NCBI GenBank assembly: GCA_045626925.1
Contig: JAZUQZ010000029.1
Location: 62,001-126,000 of the forward strand
DNA length: 64,000 bases
Direction of reading: 5' to 3'
From: Aphodoplasma sp045626925
GTDB taxonomy: Bacteria > Bacillota > Clostridia > UBA1381 > UMGS1253
In this document: positions 8,952 to 17,191 of the stretch, in pieces
How positions within the stretch are numbered: the first letter of the stretch is position 1
Layout: each line of letters opens with the position of its first letter
Translations under genes and position numbers: made by a program
Notes under the pieces: model-generated
Seen by the model: only the letters and a program-made list of their open reading frames with translations
Databases searched by the model: none
Told to the model about the DNA's origin: nothing

Positions 8952-9623
8952 TTATTCTTTTACTGGTATACGCTGATATATAATAACTGTAACAATACCA
9001 CCTTTACATGATGCTTCAAGTCTTATCGGGTCGCCTGTATTATTTTCAAATTTGAAATCAAGATAGCCCCACGATACTGTCGCCTCATCATCGCGCGAAC
9101 AGTATGTAACAGGCATTGAATGTTCGTGTCTTTCTATAATTTTAAGGCGCGCCTTTTTTGCAGCCATATATACAGTAGACGATATCTGACAAATTCCTCC
9201 ACCAAGGCCGGGGCGCTTTTCCTCTCCGACAAAAATTGTTGCCTCTTTATAGCCGCGCTCATCTGTGCGCGCACCGACAATATCATTAAACGAAAATATT
9301 TTACCGTTGTTTATAACTGCATAGTCAATCGCCTTTGCTGCAAGCGTCATATTATGATTTCTGTTAGCTTGTGATGCATATAATTCATAAAAAGTAACAG
9401 CTCGTGCAATTTCAACCTCTTTAAAGTTTTCCACCACCTCGGGCGATACCGGAACATCAACCGGAGATGTGGGAAGCGGAGCCGGCACAGATTGTATAGC
9501 GTCCCAGCTGCTATAATCAATGTTTGCACCCGATATTGCAGCAAGATTGTGCGCATATGTTAGCTGGAATGATGACAGCATAAAAACGAGTATAAGTGAT
9601 ATAAGCTTAATATATTTTCTCAC
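8952..9623 (-). CDS. VanW family exported protein
   Basis: 223-residue protein with an N-terminal signal peptide (KLISLILVFMLSSFQLTYA) followed by a VanW domain from about residue 85. Conserved marks are AIDYAVINNGKIFSFNDIVG, GGGICQISSTVYMAA and a closing beta-rich segment (WGYLDFKFENNTGDPIRLEA). VanW proteins are found in Gram-positive envelopes and some vancomycin-resistance clusters; their biochemical role is unknown, and no van genes are nearby. The GTG at 9623 was chosen because AGAAAGGAAA precedes it and the protein then begins with a clean signal peptide. Confidence 0.82.
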   Translation of the reverse strand: MRKYIKLISLILVFMLSSFQLTYAHNLAAISGANIDYSSWDAIQSVPAPLPTSPVDVPVSPEVVENFKEVEIARAVTFYELYASQANRNHNMTLAAKAIDYAVINNGKIFSFNDIVGARTDERGYKEATIFVGEEKRPGLGGGICQISSTVYMAAKKARLKIIERHEHSMPVTYCSRDDEATVSWGYLDFKFENNTGDPIRLEASCKGGIVTVIIYQRIPVKE

Positions 9624-9812
9624 ATTATTTCCTTTCTGCCATAATAAACGGCGAATAAAAGCTTGTATGATCATATTTATACTACCACACAAACCCTTTT
9701 GTGTCAACAATGAAATGCCCTTTGTAGTGGGGCAAGTGACATACATCTTAAGACAAAAAACAACAAAAAACTTACAATATTGTTACATATAGATTTTGTG
9801 TAAGATTTAGTA

Positions 9813-9841
9813 TTGTTTTTTTTATCATAATATAGTATAAT
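9813..9841 (+). promoter_or_regulatory. SigA-type promoter for pgsA
   Basis: TTGTTT (9813-9818), a 17-base spacer and TATAAT (9836-9841), about 40 bases before the pgsA ATG. Confidence 0.65.
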
Positions 9842-9882
9842 ACTCTGGTAGATGACAAAAAAATGGTAAAAGAGGTGAAACT

Positions 9883-10449
9883 ATGAACATACCAAATATT
9901 CTTACAACAATACGGCTATGTTTGATGCCTGTTTTTTTGTTTGTGTATTTTTCTCCCATAGAAAATGCAAGGATGCTTGCAATGGGTGTTCTTGTTTTAT
10001 CTTTTATAACTGACATGCTTGATGGCTTTATTGCAAGACATTTTAATCAGATTAGTGACCTTGGAAAGCTATTAGACCCTGTAGCAGACAAGCTTATGCA
10101 AATTACGGTTCTTCTTTGTCTTGCAATTTATAATGAGGATTTGATATGGGTTGTTGCATTTGTATTTATAAAGGATGCTATTTTGGGAATTGGTGCAATT
10201 TATATGTTCAAACGCGGCATCATAGGCCAGGCGAACTGGTTTGGTAAGACATCGTGCTTTGTAAGTCTTGTATGTACACTTGTGCTTATTTTCCCGTTGT
10301 CAAACCCACTTGATAAGGGGACGGTTTTGCTTCTTAGTTTAGCGATTGCATTAGTAAATGCATGCGCGCTTATATCATATAGTGTGAGATTTTTTAAAAC
10401 TGCATTTAGAAAGCCTACCGTTACGGCAGTTTTGTGGCGTAAAAAGTAA
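9883..10449 (+). CDS. pgsA: CDP-diacylglycerol-glycerol-3-phosphate 3-phosphatidyltransferase
   Basis: Integral membrane enzyme forming phosphatidylglycerol phosphate, the first step to phosphatidylglycerol and cardiolipin. 188 residues with several hydrophobic helices. The CDP-alcohol phosphotransferase signature is seen from about residue 44: D-x2-DG-x2-AR, then GKLLDPVADK with its two aspartates. MNIPNILTTIRL is the typical PgsA start. An AGAGGTGAAA site precedes the ATG. Monocistronic by appearance. Confidence 0.92.
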   Translation: MNIPNILTTIRLCLMPVFLFVYFSPIENARMLAMGVLVLSFITDMLDGFIARHFNQISDLGKLLDPVADKLMQITVLLCLAIYNEDLIWVVAFVFIKDAILGIGAIYMFKRGIIGQANWFGKTSCFVSLVCTLVLIFPLSNPLDKGTVLLLSLAIALVNACALISYSVRFFKTAFRKPTVTAVLWRKK

Positions 10450-10560
10450 AAAATTAAGAAAATATTATAAAAATAAAAAAAATGCTTGCCTTATTTAAGG
10501 TTTTGTGTTAAAATAAATAATGCTTTATAAATAACAGTATAAATTCGTCTTTGACGAGAT

Positions 10561-10581
10561 GTTATAGGATTATGCTATAAC
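10561..10581 (+). promoter_or_regulatory. Hairpin in the rpmB 5' leader
   Basis: GTTATAG (10561-10567) and CTATAAC (10575-10581) form a perfect 7-bp stem with a 7-base loop, ending six bases before the GGAGG of rpmB. A smaller CGTC/GACG stem lies just upstream. It could modulate L28 translation, but this is inference from position. Confidence 0.4.
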
Positions 10582-10601
10582 GCGTAGGAGGTGTATGTAA
10601 A

Positions 10602-10787
10602 ATGGCAAAGTGTGATTTGTGTGGTAAGGGCGTTACATTCGGTATAAAGGTCAGCCACTCACATAGGAGAAGCAACCGTTCATGGAAGCCTAATGTTAGA
10701 AAGGTTAGAGCTATCGTAAACGGTGGTAGCAAGACATTGCATGTATGTAGCAGATGTCTTCGTTCGGGCAAGGTTGAAAGAGCCTAA
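10602..10787 (+). CDS. rpmB: 50S ribosomal protein L28
   Basis: 61-residue basic ribosomal protein of the large subunit. MAKCDLCGKGVTFGIKVSHS and RSNRSWKPN are diagnostic for L28, and the zinc-ribbon form is present with cysteines at CDLC and CSRC. GTAGGAGGTGT precedes the ATG. It stands alone between a hairpin-bearing leader and a strong terminator, the common arrangement in Firmicutes. Confidence 0.97.
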   Translation: MAKCDLCGKGVTFGIKVSHSHRRSNRSWKPNVRKVRAIVNGGSKTLHVCSRCLRSGKVERA

Positions 10788-10810
10788 TGGTTTTTGCTCA
10801 AAAATATTAA

Positions 10811-10846
10811 AACTCCACAGGGGGATATCCTGCGGAGTTTTTTTAT
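10811..10846 (+). terminator. rpmB terminator
   Basis: AACTCC-A-CAGG, loop, CCTG-C-GGAGTT followed by seven T. The opposing TM2 gene ends shortly after. Confidence 0.88.
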
Positions 10847-10868
10847 TGTTCATTATAAACAATTTTTA

Positions 10869-11210
10869 TTACACAAGTGGCTTACCTTTTGCATCGGTAG
10901 ATACAGAGCCGCACAAAATCATAATGCCGTCAATTATAGGCCATATTAGTGCAAGCCCCCTTGTCATAAATATGAGAACAAGTTGCAACAGCGCCATAGA
11001 TGTATAACCAAGATAGAATCGACCGGCTGCAAACATACCTAAAAAGATTTGCAAAAGTCCTGCAACTATACGGGATTTTGAATGTAAAAATTCGTACTCC
11101 GGTGCAACATTTTTAACTTCTTGTATTGTTTCGTCATACGGGTTGTTGCCACATTGACTGCACTTTGTTGATGTATCGGGTATTTCTGCGCCACACACCT
11201 TGCAAAACAT
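10869..11210 (-). CDS. Zinc-ribbon TM2 domain membrane protein
   Basis: 113-residue protein. Residues 1-20 are a zinc ribbon (CKVCG...CSQCG), then a linker, then two hydrophobic segments around residues 50-95 typical of TM2 domains (AGLLQIFLGMFAAGRFYLGY and WPIIDGIMILCG, including the conserved GRFYLG turn). TM2 proteins have no general biochemical role assigned. The ATG at 11208-11210 is preferred because AAGGAGAG lies 7-8 bases upstream, whereas the ATG two codons earlier is only two bases from it. Confidence 0.83.
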   Translation of the reverse strand: MFCKVCGAEIPDTSTKCSQCGNNPYDETIQEVKNVAPEYEFLHSKSRIVAGLLQIFLGMFAAGRFYLGYTSMALLQLVLIFMTRGLALIWPIIDGIMILCGSVSTDAKGKPLV

Positions 11211-11318
11211 TTGCATCTCTCCTTTCATATTATAGTATATACTATATTGGAGAAAAAACAATAAAAATCGTTGTTTTGTATGCAAAATTTACAATTTATT
11301 AAAAAACGCACCTTGAAG

Positions 11319-11588
11319 TTAACCGATGAGCATTTTTGAGAAAATGAGCATCAAAAACCCCGGCACACCAAGAATGCCGCATATTATTGATGAATAGAGA
11401 TTTACACCAAGGCTTATTCCAAAAAGGCTGCCTATGTAATTAAACAGCACGAGAGACAATGCACCTATAGTGCTGTTTGCGACAAGCTTTAAAATAAATT
11501 TAACCGGTTTTATAAAAATCCATACCAGTATATAAAGCGCTGCAAAGCCTAAAATTATAAGGCCTATTGTGGCAAGATTTGTTTCCAT
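11319..11588 (-). CDS. bofA: BofA-like pro-sigma-K processing inhibitor
   Basis: 89 residues with three hydrophobic stretches. The C-terminal half (NSTIGALSLVLFNYIGSLFGISLGVN then GILGVPGFLMLI) has the conserved BofA pattern, N-x2-G-x-nine hydrophobic residues-x-N and the GVPG turn. In Bacillus BofA holds the SpoIVFB protease inactive in the forespore outer membrane until sigma-K is needed. It follows a DUF2508 gene, as yaaL-bofA do in Bacillus. Together with spo0A nearby it suggests an endospore former. Confidence 0.85.
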   Translation of the reverse strand: METNLATIGLIILGFAALYILVWIFIKPVKFILKLVANSTIGALSLVLFNYIGSLFGISLGVNLYSSIICGILGVPGFLMLIFSKMLIG

Positions 11589-11617
11589 ATAAAGCTCACC
11601 AACCTTTAAAATATTTT

Positions 11618-11899
11618 CTAACCTTGGGCTACTCTTTTGATATAGTCATAATGAGTAAGCCCTTTTATGCGCGCTATTTGCAACAAATAGCTATATTTTG
11701 CTTGGGCTGCTTTAATCTGATAGCTATACACATCGACTAAAAGTGGGTCAGTTGCAAATGTAAAGTTTTGAGCAGCAATATCAAGCTCGGCTTTTGCGCG
11801 GATAATACCTTGCAAAAGCTCGTTGTTTTCCTTAGCTTCGTGCTTTTTTTGCGCATTGCGCTTGGGGGGAAGATTTTGTGATTCTGAAAAACTAATCAT
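11618..11899 (-). CDS. DUF2508 (YaaL-like) small protein
   Basis: 93-residue soluble, helical protein of the YaaL/DUF2508 type, recognised by FATDPLLVDVYSYQIKAAQAKY and YLLQIARIKGL. Function unknown; in Bacillus it sits between recR and bofA, and here too it precedes bofA by 29 bp. The ATG at 11897-11899 was selected because GAAAGGAAAA precedes it. It is divergent from spo0A. Confidence 0.75.
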   Translation of the reverse strand: MISFSESQNLPPKRNAQKKHEAKENNELLQGIIRAKAELDIAAQNFTFATDPLLVDVYSYQIKAAQAKYSYLLQIARIKGLTHYDYIKRVAQG

Positions 11900-12032
11900 A
11901 TGACATTTTCCTTTCATAATGCTCTTTTGTGATATAAAATTTGATAATATAAGTATAGTCAAATATATGGACAAATATTCCGGCTTTCAGAATATAAAAG
12001 TATATTATATGTGACAAAAAACGACACAATGT

Positions 12033-12039
12033 AGTCGAA
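12033..12039 (+). promoter_or_regulatory. Possible 0A box upstream of spo0A
   Basis: AGTCGAA differs by one base from the Spo0A target TGTCGAA and lies about 30 bases before the -35 of spo0A. Autoregulation of spo0A by such boxes is known in Bacillus. A single near-match of 7 bases is weak evidence. Confidence 0.35.
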
Positions 12040-12068
12040 AAATGTATGTCAAAAAATTCCAAACCCTA

Positions 12069-12097
12069 TTGATTTTTGTGTTCGTATGTGATATTAT
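12069..12097 (+). promoter_or_regulatory. SigA-type promoter for spo0A
   Basis: TTGATT (12069-12074), exactly 17 bases, TATTAT (12092-12097), 39 bases before the ATG. Confidence 0.65.
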
Positions 12098-12136
12098 ATC
12101 AAAAAGGAAAAAATTTACAGTTAGGAGATTGTGAAA

Positions 12137-12952
12137 ATGAATAACAGTATTTCGGTTTTATTGGCGGATGATAGCGAGGAATTTGTAAAAACTATCAAGG
12201 ACTATCTTGACACACAGGAGGGGATTACTGTTGCAGGTGTTGCCTACGATGGAAGGGAGGCTTTTGAGCTTGTAAAGGAGACAAAACCTGATGTTGTTTT
12301 GCTCGATATGATAATGCCATATATAGACGGGCTTGGCGTGCTTAAGAAAATCAAGAACACAAATCTTGAAAAAGAGCCTGTTTGTATGATGCTTACAGCA
12401 GTAGGCCAAGAAAAAGCAACACAAAAGGCGGTTGATTTGGGAGCACAATATTTTATGTTAAAGCCTTTCGAGCTTGATTCACTTGCTGAAAGAATAAAAG
12501 AGTTTGGTATGGAGCAACAAGATGTCCTTGTAAAGAATACCGACATAGTGCGTCCGAGCGAAAAAACCTTTACAAAGGAGAACGCAAATAAATGCTATAG
12601 CAAAGAGGACCTTGAAATGATTGTTACGGGCATAATTCATGAGGTGGGAGTGCCTGCACATATAAAAGGATATCAGTTTATCAGAAGTGCAATACTTATG
12701 GCGATTGACAATATGGAGGTTATAAATCACATAACCAAACAACTATATCCTGATTTAGCAAAAATGTATAAAACGACACCAAGCCGCGTTGAGCGTGCTA
12801 TCCGACATTCGATTGAGGTTGCTTGGAATAGGGGTAGGAGCGAAACTATGGAGTCTATTTTCGGTTATACAATTTCTTGCGACAAGGGTAAGCCGACAAA
12901 CAGTGAATTTTTTGCTATGATTGCTGATAATGTAAGACTTAGAATGAAATAA
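12137..12952 (+). CDS. spo0A: Sporulation transcription factor Spo0A
   Basis: Master response regulator of endospore formation. Residues 1-125 form a receiver domain: acidic pocket Asp11-Asp12, phosphoacceptor Asp57 in VVLLDMIMP, Thr in MLTAVG and Lys in MLKPFEL. Residues about 155-271 form the Spo0A-specific DNA-binding domain, including EVGVPAHIKGYQFIR and the recognition helix TPSRVERAIRHSIEVAWNRG. 271 residues matches the family. The ATG at 12137 sits nine bases after TAGGAG; a GTG two codons earlier is only three bases away and less likely. Ends in a strong terminator. Confidence 0.97.
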   Translation: MNNSISVLLADDSEEFVKTIKDYLDTQEGITVAGVAYDGREAFELVKETKPDVVLLDMIMPYIDGLGVLKKIKNTNLEKEPVCMMLTAVGQEKATQKAVDLGAQYFMLKPFELDSLAERIKEFGMEQQDVLVKNTDIVRPSEKTFTKENANKCYSKEDLEMIVTGIIHEVGVPAHIKGYQFIRSAILMAIDNMEVINHITKQLYPDLAKMYKTTPSRVERAIRHSIEVAWNRGRSETMESIFGYTISCDKGKPTNSEFFAMIADNVRLRMK

Positions 12953-12964
12953 AACAAAAAAGTT

Positions 12965-13004
12965 AAAGGAGTTGTGGACACATTGTCCACAACTCCTTTT
13001 TTTT
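12965..13004 (+). terminator. spo0A terminator
   Basis: AAAGGAGTTGTGGAC, a 5-base loop and the perfect complement GTCCACAACTCCTTT with eight T in total. Confidence 0.93.
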
Positions 13005-13165
13005 ATATATACTGCACAATAATCAGCAAAGCAACATTTATAAATTTGCACCAAAAAAATGCATTTATGTAAGATATATTAAAATTTTCAAACCATAATA
13101 TACCTATAAATTTATATAATATGCACATTTTCCATAAATTACAAAGAGATTTTTTGTGCAATATG

Positions 13166-13194
13166 TTGACATAGAGAATCAGATAATTTATCAT
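13166..13194 (+). promoter_or_regulatory. Promoter of the ribose operon
   Basis: Consensus TTGACA (13166-13171), a 17-base spacer and TATCAT (13189-13194), 110 bases before rbsK. A palindrome overlaps the expected start site. Confidence 0.75.
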
Positions 13195-13195
13195 T

Positions 13196-13217
13196 AGCAC
13201 ATATCGTTTTTTGTGCT
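13196..13217 (+). promoter_or_regulatory. Candidate operator palindrome at the rbs start site
   Basis: AGCACA, a 10-base spacer and the exact complement TGTGCT begin two bases after the -10. A palindrome covering +1 is the usual place for a repressor of an inducible sugar operon. No repressor gene is adjacent, so the binding protein is unknown. Confidence 0.45.
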
Positions 13218-13303
13218 TACATAAACAGTATAGTTTTTTGTAAAAAAACGCATATTAGACACAATAACATAATTTTTAATTATTTAAAAAGGAGAAAACA
13301 AAA

Positions 13304-14239
13304 ATGAAAAAAGCAATAGTTTTTGGAAGCTTTGTCGTTGACCTTATGGCGCGTACGCCACATCTTCCAAAGCCGGGCGAAACCGTTAAAGGTTCGATGT
13401 TTGCACAAGGTCCGGGTGGGAAAGGCTTTAATCAAGCAATTGCCGCAAAGCGTGCAGGGGCAGATGTTATTATGGCGACAAAACTTGGACAAGATACGCT
13501 TGCAAGTGTTGCAACGGACAAACTTGAAAGTGAAAATATGACGCTTGAGTGTGTTTTTAAAACGGAAAAAGCGTCTACCGGCACAGCAATTATAATGGTA
13601 GACGAAAATAGCGGTCAAAACGAAATTGTTGTTACGCTTGGTGCTTGTGATACATTTGATGATGAAGACATAAGAAAAATTGCACCTTATATTGCTGAGC
13701 GTGATATATTATTGACCCAGCTTGAGACAAATGTTGATGCAGTAAAAAGCTTGATATCACTTGCAAAGCAGAACGGTGTTTATGTTATATTAAATCCCGC
13801 GCCTGTCCAACAGATAAGCGATGATGTTTATAAGCAAATCGATATTATTACACCAAACGAAGTCGAGGCATCAATTCTTACAGGAATAGAAATCAAAGAT
13901 GAAAACGATGCAAAACGCGCTGCTGAGGTGTTTTTTGAGAAGGGAGTAACAAATGTAATTATTACATTGGGGAAAAAAGGTGCACTTATTGCAACAAAGA
14001 ATAGCTTTGAGCTAATAAAAAACTATGATGTGGCCGTGCTTGATACAACGGGAGCGGGTGATGCATTTAATGGTGGACTTTTGGCGGCGCTTTGTGAGGG
14101 AATGGATATAATAAACGCGGCAAAATTTGCAAATATTGTATCAAATCTTGCGGTGACGCGTCTTGGGACATCAAATGCGATGCCATCGCGCGAGGAAATT
14201 GATGAGTTTAGAAAAAATAACACAGTTGGAGGAGATTAA
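13304..14239 (+). CDS. rbsK: Ribokinase (PfkB family)
   Basis: Phosphorylates ribose to ribose-5-phosphate after uptake. 311 residues. The N-terminal sugar lid has KPGETVKGS and GPGGKGFNQAIAAKRAGADV; the C-terminal PfkB signature DTTGAGDAFNGG holds the catalytic aspartate. Related deoxyribokinases are close in sequence and cannot be excluded, and deoC at the end of the same operon makes that alternative worth noting. The preceding AAAGGAGAAAA sets the start. The rbsD ATG follows its stop codon directly. Confidence 0.93.
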   Translation: MKKAIVFGSFVVDLMARTPHLPKPGETVKGSMFAQGPGGKGFNQAIAAKRAGADVIMATKLGQDTLASVATDKLESENMTLECVFKTEKASTGTAIIMVDENSGQNEIVVTLGACDTFDDEDIRKIAPYIAERDILLTQLETNVDAVKSLISLAKQNGVYVILNPAPVQQISDDVYKQIDIITPNEVEASILTGIEIKDENDAKRAAEVFFEKGVTNVIITLGKKGALIATKNSFELIKNYDVAVLDTTGAGDAFNGGLLAALCEGMDIINAAKFANIVSNLAVTRLGTSNAMPSREEIDEFRKNNTVGGD

Positions 14240-14635
14240 ATGCTTAAAGGTGGAATATTAAATCCGGAAATTGCATGTGCTCTTGCAAGTCTTGGGCACA
14301 AAGATACACTGATTGTGTGCGATGCGGGCTTGCCGATACCGAGTGGCGTGAAGAGAATTGACCTTGCGTGGAAAGCAAACGAACCGCGCTACCTTGATGT
14401 GCTTGAAGAGATGCTTAGGCATATTGTTGTCGAGGAGGCAATTCTGGCAAAGGAGCTTATAGAAATAAGTCCCGATATGCACAAAAAGATACTCTCTGTG
14501 CTTGGCAGTATACCAATAAAATATGTCGAACACACAACACTTAAAGAACAGAGCAAAACTGCATCAGCAATTATACGAACGGGCGAATTTACGCCGTATC
14601 CGAGTGTTATACTTGTTTGTGGTTGCGCATACTGA
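14240..14635 (+). CDS. rbsD: D-ribose pyranase
   Basis: Catalyses interconversion of pyranose and furanose ribose so the kinase receives its true substrate. 131 residues. MLKGGILNPEIACALASLGH is the RbsD signature with the catalytic histidine at its end, and the C-terminus has IIRTGEFTPYPSVILVCG. The gene starts immediately after the rbsK stop, using GGAGGAGAT inside rbsK. Its presence supports D-ribose as the main substrate of the operon. Confidence 0.95.
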   Translation: MLKGGILNPEIACALASLGHKDTLIVCDAGLPIPSGVKRIDLAWKANEPRYLDVLEEMLRHIVVEEAILAKELIEISPDMHKKILSVLGSIPIKYVEHTTLKEQSKTASAIIRTGEFTPYPSVILVCGCAY

Positions 14636-14671
14636 TATGCAAAGACAAAACTCTAAAAAGAAGGTGAAGAA

Positions 14672-16165
14672 GTGAACAAATATATTTTAGAGCTTAAAAA
14701 TATAACAAAGAGCTTTCCGGGTGTAAAGGCCCTTGATAATGTGCATCTTGAAATTATACCCGGAGAGGTGCATGCACTGTGCGGCGAAAACGGAGCGGGT
14801 AAATCTACGCTTATGAAGATTATATCAGGTGCCCAAAAATATACGACAGGTGATATTGTTGTTGATGGTAAAAGTTATGTTTTCGAATCTACAAAAGACG
14901 CCGAAAAGGTTGGTATCTCTATGATATATCAAGAATTTAACCTTGTGCCGCATCTTTCTGTGGCAGAAAATATATTTCTCGGAAGGTTAATAAATAAAAA
15001 CGGCATAATCGATTGGAATAAAATATATAAAAACTCGGCAAAAATTCTTGAGCGACTTGGACTTAAAATTGATACGCGTCGACCTGTATCAAGCTTGTCG
15101 GTAGCACATATGCAAATGGTTGAAATTGCAAAATGTCTGTCAATCAATTCGCGCGTTATAATAATGGACGAACCAACTGCAGCGCTTACAGATGAGGAAA
15201 TACGCGTGCTTTTTGAAATTATTGAGTCGCTTAAAAAACAGGGCATATCAATTATATACATTTCGCATAGAATGGACGAGATTTTTACAATAAGTGACAG
15301 GATAACTGTTTTTCGCGATGGCAAATATATAAAGACTCTTGATACAGAAAAAACGAATTATGACGAGCTGGTATCGCTTATGGTAGGACAAAATATAGAG
15401 AAGCTATACCCGGAGCGCACATATACACCGAGCGAGGTGGTGCTTGAAACAAAGAATATTTTTGGCAAAGCGGTAAACGGAGTAAGCTTCAAGCTTTATA
15501 AAGGCGAAATTCTTGGAATAAGCGGTCTTTTGGGAGCAGGAAATATTGAGCTTTCAAAAATACTTTATGGTGCACTGCAAAAAGAGAGTGGAGATGTTAT
15601 AAAAAATGGAAAGAAGATAAAGTGTAAAAATCCGTACACAAGCATAAAAGAAGGCATAGGACTTGTTCCTGATGACAGAAAAAACGACGGTCTTGTGCTT
15701 GTTCGAAGCGTGCGGGAGAATATTTCGCTATCATCACTTGATAATATCTCAAAAAGCTCATTTATAAATAAAGCGCGTGAAAATACGCGAGTAAACAATG
15801 TTATTAAAGCTCTTAATATAAAGGTGCCTACGCCCGAGCATGTAGTCGGCAATCTAAGCGGCGGTAATCAGCAAAAGGTCGTATTTGCAAAGGTGCTTGA
15901 AGCAAGTCCGGATATATTGATATTAGACGAACCGACACGCGGTGTCGATGTAGGTGCAAAGGCAGAGATTTATCAAATAATTGATCTTTTAACAAGAAAC
16001 GGCAAAAGCATAATTATAATTTCGTCTGACTTGCCCGAGGTTATTGGCATGTGCGATAGAGTGCTTGTAATGCGTGAGGGACAAATTGTGAAGGAAGTAC
16101 AAAAAGACGAGGCAACGCAGGAGCTTATATTGGCGTATGCCGCAGGAGGTGTGGAAAATGAATAA
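14672..16165 (+). CDS. rbsA: Ribose ABC transporter ATP-binding protein
   Basis: Fused double ATPase of the carbohydrate uptake (CUT2) class. 497 residues. The first nucleotide-binding domain has Walker A GENGAGKSTLMK, signature LSVAHMQMVEIAK and Walker B VIIMDEPTAAL. The second has the degenerate Walker A GLLGAGNIELSK usual for this class, signature LSGGNQQKV and Walker B ILILDEPTRGVD. The start is GTG after AAGAAGGTGAAGAA. Its 3' end overlaps rbsC by eight bases, indicating translational coupling. Confidence 0.95.
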   Translation: MNKYILELKNITKSFPGVKALDNVHLEIIPGEVHALCGENGAGKSTLMKIISGAQKYTTGDIVVDGKSYVFESTKDAEKVGISMIYQEFNLVPHLSVAENIFLGRLINKNGIIDWNKIYKNSAKILERLGLKIDTRRPVSSLSVAHMQMVEIAKCLSINSRVIIMDEPTAALTDEEIRVLFEIIESLKKQGISIIYISHRMDEIFTISDRITVFRDGKYIKTLDTEKTNYDELVSLMVGQNIEKLYPERTYTPSEVVLETKNIFGKAVNGVSFKLYKGEILGISGLLGAGNIELSKILYGALQKESGDVIKNGKKIKCKNPYTSIKEGIGLVPDDRKNDGLVLVRSVRENISLSSLDNISKSSFINKARENTRVNNVIKALNIKVPTPEHVVGNLSGGNQQKVVFAKVLEASPDILILDEPTRGVDVGAKAEIYQIIDLLTRNGKSIIIISSDLPEVIGMCDRVLVMREGQIVKEVQKDEATQELILAYAAGGVENE

Positions 16166-17162
16166 GAGAATAAGACAATTGATAAGTCGACAGACTTTGA
16201 ATAAGATAATGAATGAATATCGAAGCTTTGCCATACTTGTAATTATATTGATTTTTGCGTCGATAATCTCTCGCGACTTTTTATCGCTTACAAATATTTT
16301 TAATGTAATACGCCAGGTTTCGATTGTATCAATTCTTGCGTGTGGTATGACTTTTGTAATTCTAACGGGCGGAATTGACCTTTCAGTTGGTGCAATACTT
16401 GGGCTTTCGGGCGGTTTGTCTGCTGGTGTGCTTGCGTCGGTTGCAACAATAACGGGCAATTCGGTCATTGCTATTATAGCTGCCATTTTGACGGCGCTTG
16501 TTATAGGAACTGCGTGCGGATATGTAAACGGGTTATTTATTACAAAGGGCTCTTTGCCGCCATTTATCGTGACACTTGCGACGATGACATTGCTTTCGGG
16601 GTTACTTTTGGTATACACGAACGGTGCACCGATACGCGTCACAAATGAAGCATATATGTTTATTGGAAAGGGCTCTGTTCTGGGCATACCGTTTCCGATT
16701 TGGTTGCTTATAATTGTATATGTAATTGCATTTTTAATTTTGGGGCACACTACATTTGGCAGACAAATCTATGCTATTGGCGGCAATAAGGAGGCATCGC
16801 GTCTTTCCGGTATAGATACAGTGAAAATTGAAACAAGGGCATATGCTATAAATGGCTTTTTGGCAGGGCTTGGTGGAATTATATTAACTGCACGACTCGG
16901 CGCGGCACAGCCTACGGCGGGAAGTGGCTTTGAGCTTGATGCAATAGCGGCAGTAATTCTTGGCGGCACAAGTCTTTCGGGAGGACAAGGGTTTGTACTT
17001 CCGACGGTGGTTGGTGCGGTTATTCTTGGCGTGCTTGATAATATTTTAGTTTTAATGAATGTGAATCCGTTTGTATCTGATATCGTAAAGGGCGGGGTAA
17101 TACTTGCAGCAGTGCTTATTGACAGAAAGTTTAAAAGCATATCAAAAAAGATTGAAGGCTAA
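16158..17162 (+). CDS. rbsC: Ribose ABC transporter permease
   Basis: Inner-membrane permease of the CUT2 class, 334 residues with about ten hydrophobic helices. Family marks are GMTFVILTGGIDLSVGAILG and the C-terminal block AAVILGGTSLSGGQG. The ATG at 16158 was chosen because CAGGAGGTGTG lies just upstream inside rbsA and MNKRIRQLISRQ then gives a basic cytoplasmic N-terminus. Works with RbsA and RbsB. Confidence 0.95.
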   Translation: MNKRIRQLISRQTLNKIMNEYRSFAILVIILIFASIISRDFLSLTNIFNVIRQVSIVSILACGMTFVILTGGIDLSVGAILGLSGGLSAGVLASVATITGNSVIAIIAAILTALVIGTACGYVNGLFITKGSLPPFIVTLATMTLLSGLLLVYTNGAPIRVTNEAYMFIGKGSVLGIPFPIWLLIIVYVIAFLILGHTTFGRQIYAIGGNKEASRLSGIDTVKIETRAYAINGFLAGLGGIILTARLGAAQPTAGSGFELDAIAAVILGGTSLSGGQGFVLPTVVGAVILGVLDNILVLMNVNPFVSDIVKGGVILAAVLIDRKFKSISKKIEG

Positions 17163-17191
17163 GCCTTAAAAACAAAAAAGGAGAATATAAA

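Noticed and set aside
12131..12136. Upstream GTG start for spo0A
   Set aside because: Only three bases from TAGGAG; the ATG six bases later has the normal spacing.
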